64,000 nucleotides of DNA from Paenimyroides tangerinum. Lineage in GTDB: Bacteria; Bacteroidota; Bacteroidia; Flavobacteriales; Flavobacteriaceae. Location: NCBI RefSeq assembly GCF_003865405.1, contig NZ_RQVQ01000011.1:1-64000 (forward strand). The letters are read 5' to 3'. Below, piece by piece: positions 59,993 through 64,000 of this stretch (position 1 is its first letter; each line of letters starts with the position of its first letter). Below the pieces are notes generated by a model. The model worked only from the letters and a program-made list of their open reading frames with translations. It had not been told where the DNA came from and did not search any database. The position numbers and the translations under genes were made by a program.

Positions 59993-61054
59993 TTAATTCG
60001 ATTTTTGTTCTTTGTTGAAATAAACCAAGTAATAATACATTTGTTTTTCTTCATCCCAACCTTTTTCGATAAATTTTTCTGCAGATTCTGCATTGATAAA
60101 ATCTAATTTAATTTGAACATTTGTGTCTAAATTAATTACATTTTTAATTTTTTTACGTGCATCCGAAACTGCATTGTTTGCAATCGGGAAGTTAGTTGTA
60201 TCTTCAATCGAATACTTTTCTCCACGATCTACTTTATAGTTTTTGAATTCGGCTTGTAAATCTGGATTATCAATAACTTCGTTTAAGAAATTCGTTTCCT
60301 CAAATTCATCGTTCTTCGCAAAATAATTAACCGAACGATTCATAAACATCACTTCTTCTTTTTTATCTTCTGCAGGTAAAACCACATCTTTTGCGAAGTC
60401 TTGAACAAATTTTAAATATTTTTTGGTCATGAAATTTTCATCCTGAAAAGCATCAACACATAAAAAATGTTCTAACCAATAACGTGCATCGTAGCGGTTG
60501 CTATCGATTGTTAGGATTTTATAACCTTCTTCTTTTTTGTAATTGAAAATCAAACAACCTTTATCTAATTTACTTAAATTAATTCCTTGTTGAAGTATCA
60601 TTTCAAGGTTTGAACCGTTTTCTTCGAATTGTAAAAAATCTGCTTTTATCTCACTTTTGAAAATCCCAATAGCATCAACCACATTATTATCGATTGAAAC
60701 ATTGGTTAAATGAGCAACATAAACTTCTCCGTTTTTGATATGCGGATGGTTAGATTGATCAAATAAATGCTTGGTTATTTTTTTAGAAATTTCGTGTGAA
60801 TTGCTCGGATTGTTGAATAATTCTGTTGCAAAATTATACATTTCATTATAATCTAAATCTACATCATGTGTAAATTGAAAGTAATTCTCTTCTTTCTCAC
60901 GAAACGATTTAAAGAAATAATCTTTCAATAATGGCATGATTTCATCATTCACAGTAAACGTGTTTTCTGATAAAAATATAGCTTCATTTCTACTTTTGTT
61001 TCCCACACGATGAATCGATAAAGATTCGATTTGTGTATTGAATAAATTGATCAT
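59993..61054 (-). CDS. Nucleoid-associated protein (NdpA/YejK-like)
   Basis: 353 residues matching the 37-kDa nucleoid-associated family. The N-terminus is INLFNTQIESLSIHRVGNKSRNE, then an early ISKKITKHLFDQSNHPHIKNGEVYVAHL, FLQFEENGSNLEMILQQGINLSKLDKGCLIFN and YDARYWLEHFLCVDAF. Members bind DNA in a sequence-independent manner. The PRiA4-ORF3-like gene lies 82 bases upstream with its own terminator, so it is probably a separate unit. Confidence 0.85.
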   Translation of the reverse strand: MINLFNTQIESLSIHRVGNKSRNEAIFLSENTFTVNDEIMPLLKDYFFKSFREKEENYFQFTHDVDLDYNEMYNFATELFNNPSNSHEISKKITKHLFDQSNHPHIKNGEVYVAHLTNVSIDNNVVDAIGIFKSEIKADFLQFEENGSNLEMILQQGINLSKLDKGCLIFNYKKEEGYKILTIDSNRYDARYWLEHFLCVDAFQDENFMTKKYLKFVQDFAKDVVLPAEDKKEEVMFMNRSVNYFAKNDEFEETNFLNEVIDNPDLQAEFKNYKVDRGEKYSIEDTTNFPIANNAVSDARKKIKNVINLDTNVQIKLDFINAESAEKFIEKGWDEEKQMYYYLVYFNKEQKSN

Positions 61055-61090
61055 TGCGATTTTTTTTTTGCTAAATTATTATGTTAAAAA

Positions 61091-61113
61091 AAGAAAACCT
61101 TTTGAGTTTTCTT
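61091..61113 (-). terminator. Terminator of the PRiA4-ORF3-like gene
   Basis: 8-bp stem (61091-61098 with 61106-61113, AAGAAAAC/GTTTTCTT), 7-base loop, T run leftward, 23 bases past the stop. Confidence 0.6.
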
Positions 61114-61135
61114 AATGTTTGATTTTGTTATAATA

Positions 61136-61684
61136 TTAATATAAATTATCATCGTATCCGTTTTCAGAATAATTTTCATCTCCTTCAAACATATCAAAAT
61201 CTTCTTCATCGTAGTCGTCATCGAAATCACCAAACATATCATCGTTAGATATTGGAGCATTGAAATCCTTAACTGGAGCTTCTGCTGGTAAAACACCATG
61301 CGCAAATAATAGAGCAGGAAGTTCTGTTTCTTCCGATTCATCATTTTTTTCAACTGCGGCTAATTCAACAAAGAAAGTCCACATATTAAATGGATCGTAA
61401 ACATATAAAATCTTTGTTTGATTTTCGTATAAAATTTCAGACAGAATAATATCTGCCATCGTTTTTTGCTCACCAGGAACATCACCCATATCAAATAAAG
61501 GAATTTCTTCATCTTGAATCCAATCTTCATCACAAGTGAAAAACGAACCACCTTCTGAACCATCGAATCCAAATGCATTTACTAAAGCATTGTGTAAATC
61601 TTCTAATGTATTGTCATCAGAAATGGCGATGTCTCTAAAAATATCTTCTTCAGCGTCTAAAATCGCTCTGAATTTATAAATCAT
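61136..61684 (-). CDS. PRiA4-ORF3-like protein with acidic tail
   Basis: From the ATG at 61684 (MIYKFRAILDAEEDIFRDI) the protein has 182 residues. The fold common to plasmid pRiA4b ORF3-like proteins shows in the N-terminal 120 residues (YKFRAILDAEEDIFRDIAI, LEDLHNALVNAFGF, YVYDPFNMWTFFVELA). The tail is strongly acidic (DFDDDYDEEDFDMFEG). The family is named after a plasmid gene and is sometimes labelled an IS1096 passenger protein. No transposase or inverted repeat is near, so this is not evidence of a mobile element. Confidence 0.85.
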   Translation of the reverse strand: MIYKFRAILDAEEDIFRDIAISDDNTLEDLHNALVNAFGFDGSEGGSFFTCDEDWIQDEEIPLFDMGDVPGEQKTMADIILSEILYENQTKILYVYDPFNMWTFFVELAAVEKNDESEETELPALLFAHGVLPAEAPVKDFNAPISNDDMFGDFDDDYDEEDFDMFEGDENYSENGYDDNLY

Positions 61685-61705
61685 AATTGTCAATATTTGA
61701 TGTTA

Positions 61706-61713
61706 CAAATGTA
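61706..61713 (-). promoter_or_regulatory. -7 promoter element of the PRiA4-ORF3-like gene
   Basis: Leftward strand TACATTTG (TAnnTTTG), 21 bases upstream of the ATG at 61684, whose use it supports. Confidence 0.4.
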
Positions 61714-61978
61714 TTATTTTAAAATGTTAAAACTATTTTTTTAAAAGTGAATTTATAAACAATTTAATTAGTTGAAAATTAAATTAGATTGATTTTGAAT
61801 TTAAATAATCATTAGTTTTTGTAATGAAATTGTCTTTCTCGTTTGATTTGATTATTATAGAACTTACTGCTGTTGTACTAAAATGATTTCGACTTTACAA
61901 AGGATGCATTATTTTATTATGTTTTAGAAAGAGAAAATACGTCAAAGTAACCCCAACAAATACCCGTTTAAAAATAAA
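61714..61978. other. Non-coding gap
   Basis: About 265 bases with no recognisable gene or structure apart from the promoter at its left and the terminator at its right. Confidence 0.4.
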
Positions 61979-62006
61979 AAATGGTCAAAATTTCTTCTGA
62001 CCATTT
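61979..62006 (-). terminator. Terminator of the carboxypeptidase-regulatory-like gene
   Basis: 9-bp stem (61979-61987 with 61998-62006, AAATGGTCA/TGACCATTT), 10-base loop, T-rich run leftward. Confidence 0.7.
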
Positions 62007-62035
62007 AAAAATTGAATAAAATAAAATCTTAAATA

Positions 62036-62422
62036 TTATCTTTTAACTAGTATAATCATTTCTTCTAAAATGGTAATATGAGTATCTAAAGAAATATTTC
62101 CGAAATCAAAAGTTGAGGCATTAACTAAATTTATAGTTTTGTTTACAGTGTTGTAAGCAACGTTTTCAATACTTAAACTTAATAATCGGTTTGGTAAATT
62201 TTTTAAAGTAAATGAACCATCTTCTTCAACAGTAGTTTGTGCAATAACTTTTCCATTTTCAGAAACTGTAACTAATGCATTATCTATAACTTCACTACTT
62301 GTATTTTCGACTAATTTTCCCGATAAATTACATCCTTCATTTTTATTTTGCTGGCTAGAATAAATTGTTGAACCAATTAAAGTCAACATCGAGAACATAA
62401 ATAAGTAAACTGCTTTTTTCAT
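62036..62422 (-). CDS. Secreted protein with carboxypeptidase regulatory-like domain
   Basis: 128 residues: signal peptide (AVYLFMFSMLTLIGSTIYS) and one beta-sandwich of the carboxypeptidase regulatory/CNA-B kind (LSGKLVENTSSEVIDNALVTVSENGKVIAQTTVEEDGSFTLKNLPNRLLSLSI). In Bacteroidota this domain usually leads TonB-dependent receptors; here no receptor follows and the protein ends after it. Its role is unknown. Confidence 0.75.
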   Translation of the reverse strand: MKKAVYLFMFSMLTLIGSTIYSSQQNKNEGCNLSGKLVENTSSEVIDNALVTVSENGKVIAQTTVEEDGSFTLKNLPNRLLSLSIENVAYNTVNKTINLVNASTFDFGNISLDTHITILEEMIILVKR

Positions 62423-63019
62423 AATTTCTTTTTTTTAAATAATAATTTTTTTATGCTTTTATATTTTTTTTAAATCTTAAAGCAAGAATTAATTCATATA
62501 CATCCTAAAAATAAATTGAATCTACTTTAATTTTAGAAAATCAAACCGAATTAATATCTCATTTAACAATTAGTAAACGAAACTATTTTTTTGTTACACT
62601 TAATTAGGATTTTTTTAAATAAAATTTACAATATAAAAAACAATTATTCGAAATTAGATTTTACTTATAAAACGAAACCTTTAAAACGTATGATTCTATA
62701 TAAGAAAAAGAGATTTGTTTTTTTGTGAAATCATGATTTATCAAGATTGAAAAAGTAAAATAAATATACCTGAATTTTATATTAATATTTTCAATAAATT
62801 AGCATAACCAACTTAAATCAAACCACATAAAATGAAAAACATTTCCACTATTTGTGTTATTAAATACACACAAAACATTTTGTTTTCGCGAATTCATGCG
62901 TAAAATCATACTAAAGAAACTCAATATTTTTCAGGAATATATTCAAATGCATCAATTTTTTTGTGTGATTATATTTCCAAAAAAAAATCTACTCAATTTT
63001 TTTTAAAATTAAAAGCCAA
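62423..63019. other. Long AT-rich intergenic region
   Basis: Almost 600 bases between divergent genes. It contains many A/T tracts and a 23-codon frame (62832-62903, MKNISTICVIKYTQ) that I do not trust as a gene. TATATTTC, a near match to the -7 element, lies about 50 bases before the start at 63020. Confidence 0.4.
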
Positions 63020-64000
63020 ATGAAAAACACTCTAATTCTTTTATTATTATTATTATTTCATTTTTTTTCATATTCACAGCCTGTCAAAGAATATTTTCCA
63101 ACTGGTGGAAACACAACTAAAATAGAAGAAAAAAATAAAATTGTCTGCCTAACTTGTGACACATTAATTCTAAATAGCGGAAAACCACAAATCATCGCAT
63201 ACAAAATAAATAAGCGTAATATTTCTAATAAAAATTTCCCGCAACCTACTGATATTGAATTAAGAAATAATATGTATAAATTCAGTAAAATAATGGATCG
63301 TGAAATATTTGAACTTAAAAATAATTTTCAAAATGCCGATTTGCATAAAATTTATAAAAATACATACATAAAAATAAAAAATGATGCCAATGAAATAATA
63401 AACTTTTTAGATTTAGAAAATTTCTACGAAGGAATAATTTATTGGGATGGTAAATCAAAAAGTAAAATAATTAGAAATGATAATATTATTTTAAGTTCTG
63501 AATTGTTTTCAAAACAATCTGGAGAAAATATAATATCTTCATACATTAATGAATTTGCAAATGTGGAGCAAGAGATTTCTAAACTTTTAACACCTTCTAC
63601 TCCAACTAAAGCTTTGATTGAGAAAACAAATCTTTTTTTGATAAACACTTTTTTTGATGACAATTTTTTACCAACTCCTTTTTTAAGCTTTAATAAAGTA
63701 AAAGAAATTTCAATCGAAATAGAACCTGATAAAAAATTAATTTTCATTTTCAATGAATTAAATCAATTGGTAAATTACAATACTCAAATTACAAAGTGTG
63801 AAATACAATATAAAAACGGTATTCCCGTTTTAAATAAAACAACAATAAATGAGGATCAAATTTTAGAAGAAAATTATTTTGTATTCAAAGAAAATTCCAT
63901 TTCTGTAGAAAATGATAATTATATCAGAACCTATGAATTACATGAAAATGTTTTTTTTGAAACCAATGTATTTGAGAAAACAGAAACATTCAGTTATGAT
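63020..64000 (+). CDS. Secreted protein of unknown function, runs off the window
   Basis: An open frame of 327 codons runs from the ATG at 63020 to the last base with no stop. It starts with a strong signal peptide (MKNTLILLLLLLFHFFSYSQ, cleavage after residue 20). The mature part has two early cysteines (VCLTCDTL), TGGNTTKIEEKN and a repetitive charged style, but no domain I recognise. Because it has no stop in the window its full length is unknown. Frames on the other strand here are shadows. Confidence 0.7.
   Translation, partial: MKNTLILLLLLLFHFFSYSQPVKEYFPTGGNTTKIEEKNKIVCLTCDTLILNSGKPQIIAYKINKRNISNKNFPQPTDIELRNNMYKFSKIMDREIFELKNNFQNADLHKIYKNTYIKIKNDANEIINFLDLENFYEGIIYWDGKSKSKIIRNDNIILSSELFSKQSGENIISSYINEFANVEQEISKLLTPSTPTKALIEKTNLFLINTFFDDNFLPTPFLSFNKVKEISIEIEPDKKLIFIFNELNQLVNYNTQITKCEIQYKNGIPVLNKTTINEDQILEENYFVFKENSISVENDNYIRTYELHENVFFETNVFEKTETFSYD

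Noticed and set aside
61136..61684. Mobile element suggested by the IS1096/pRiA4 family name
   Set aside because: No transposase, inverted repeats or target duplications nearby; the name is historical.
62832..62903. 23-codon frame starting MKNISTICVIKY
   Set aside because: Very short, no ribosome or promoter evidence and no recognised family; by chance such frames are common in AT-rich spacers.
63439..63753. 104-residue leftward frame
   Set aside because: It lies wholly inside the rightward 63020 gene, which has a signal peptide and an unbroken frame; the leftward frame is an antisense shadow.
1..64000. tRNA, rRNA, tmRNA and other structured RNA genes
   Set aside because: No cloverleaf with a TTCGA-type arm, rRNA signature or other known RNA was seen by eye in the intergenic regions; a covariance search would be decisive.

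Overview
The window looks like an ordinary chromosomal stretch from a low-GC member of the Bacteroidota, family Flavobacteriaceae (Flavobacterium/Myroides-like). The evidence is very AT-rich intergenic DNA, many lineage-typical families (type IX secretion C-terminal domain, DUF2911, DUF3667, YARHG, DUF4240, head-GIN DUF2807, OmpA proteins with calcium-binding repeats), weak Shine-Dalgarno sequences, and the Bacteroidota -7 element TAnnTTTG upstream of many genes. I saw no rRNA or tRNA gene, CRISPR array, insertion sequence, prophage or plasmid function. Species assignment is inference.

Layout. 1-7.9 kb: a decayed DUF1697 fragment, a small membrane protein, then leftward genes for DUF1697, a methylguanine methyltransferase, purA, a Fur-family regulator, a bifunctional (p)ppGpp enzyme, a barrel-like envelope protein and an rRNA/tRNA methyltransferase. 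8-15 kb: small conserved genes (UPF0126 channel, HutD, PhnA-like, acyl-CoA thioesterase, an ATP-cone/nuclease fusion, a tyrosine phosphatase, YARHG, DUF4240, DinB). 15-19.3 kb: six tightly packed leftward genes ending in a minimal sugar-phosphate transferase and an archaeal-type GAPDH-like dehydrogenase, preceded by lipoproteins and a DUF3667 membrane protein. 19.6-24.2 kb: acyl-CoA dehydrogenase, anmK, an amino-acid dehydrogenase and a TonB-like protein with a Gly/Ser spacer. 24.3-28.1 kb: secreted proteins of unknown role and an SMR transporter. 28.2-32.3 kb: vanW, coaD and ddl leftward; PASTA and rluD-type genes rightward. 32.3-39.8 kb: flavin reductase, pabB, tilS, dsbD, DUF2911 and a glycosyltransferase. 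39.8-48.9 kb: uvrA, an ECF sigma factor with a 45-residue companion, nth, bcp, a large conserved protein, DUF1456, a lipid A-type acyltransferase and a rhomboid protease. 49-57 kb: a large type IX-secreted protein, a class I GAPDH, lipA and two tandem OmpA paralogues. 57-64 kb: small genes, a DMT transporter, NUDIX hydrolase, periplasmic thioredoxin, nucleoid-associated protein, PRiA4-ORF3-like protein, a small secreted protein and the start of a secreted protein that runs off the end.

Most genes are housekeeping or envelope genes. The parts most worth a second look are the six-gene block at 15.1-19.3 kb, which ends in an archaeal-type GAPDH relative and contains a gene with a one-base frameshift in its signal peptide; the ATP-cone/nuclease fusion at 10.9 kb; the very small conserved-looking ORF after the sigma factor; and the DUF1697 relic at the left end. 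I found no clear defence island or other multi-gene mobile system. Family assignments come from reading motifs and need profile searches to confirm.
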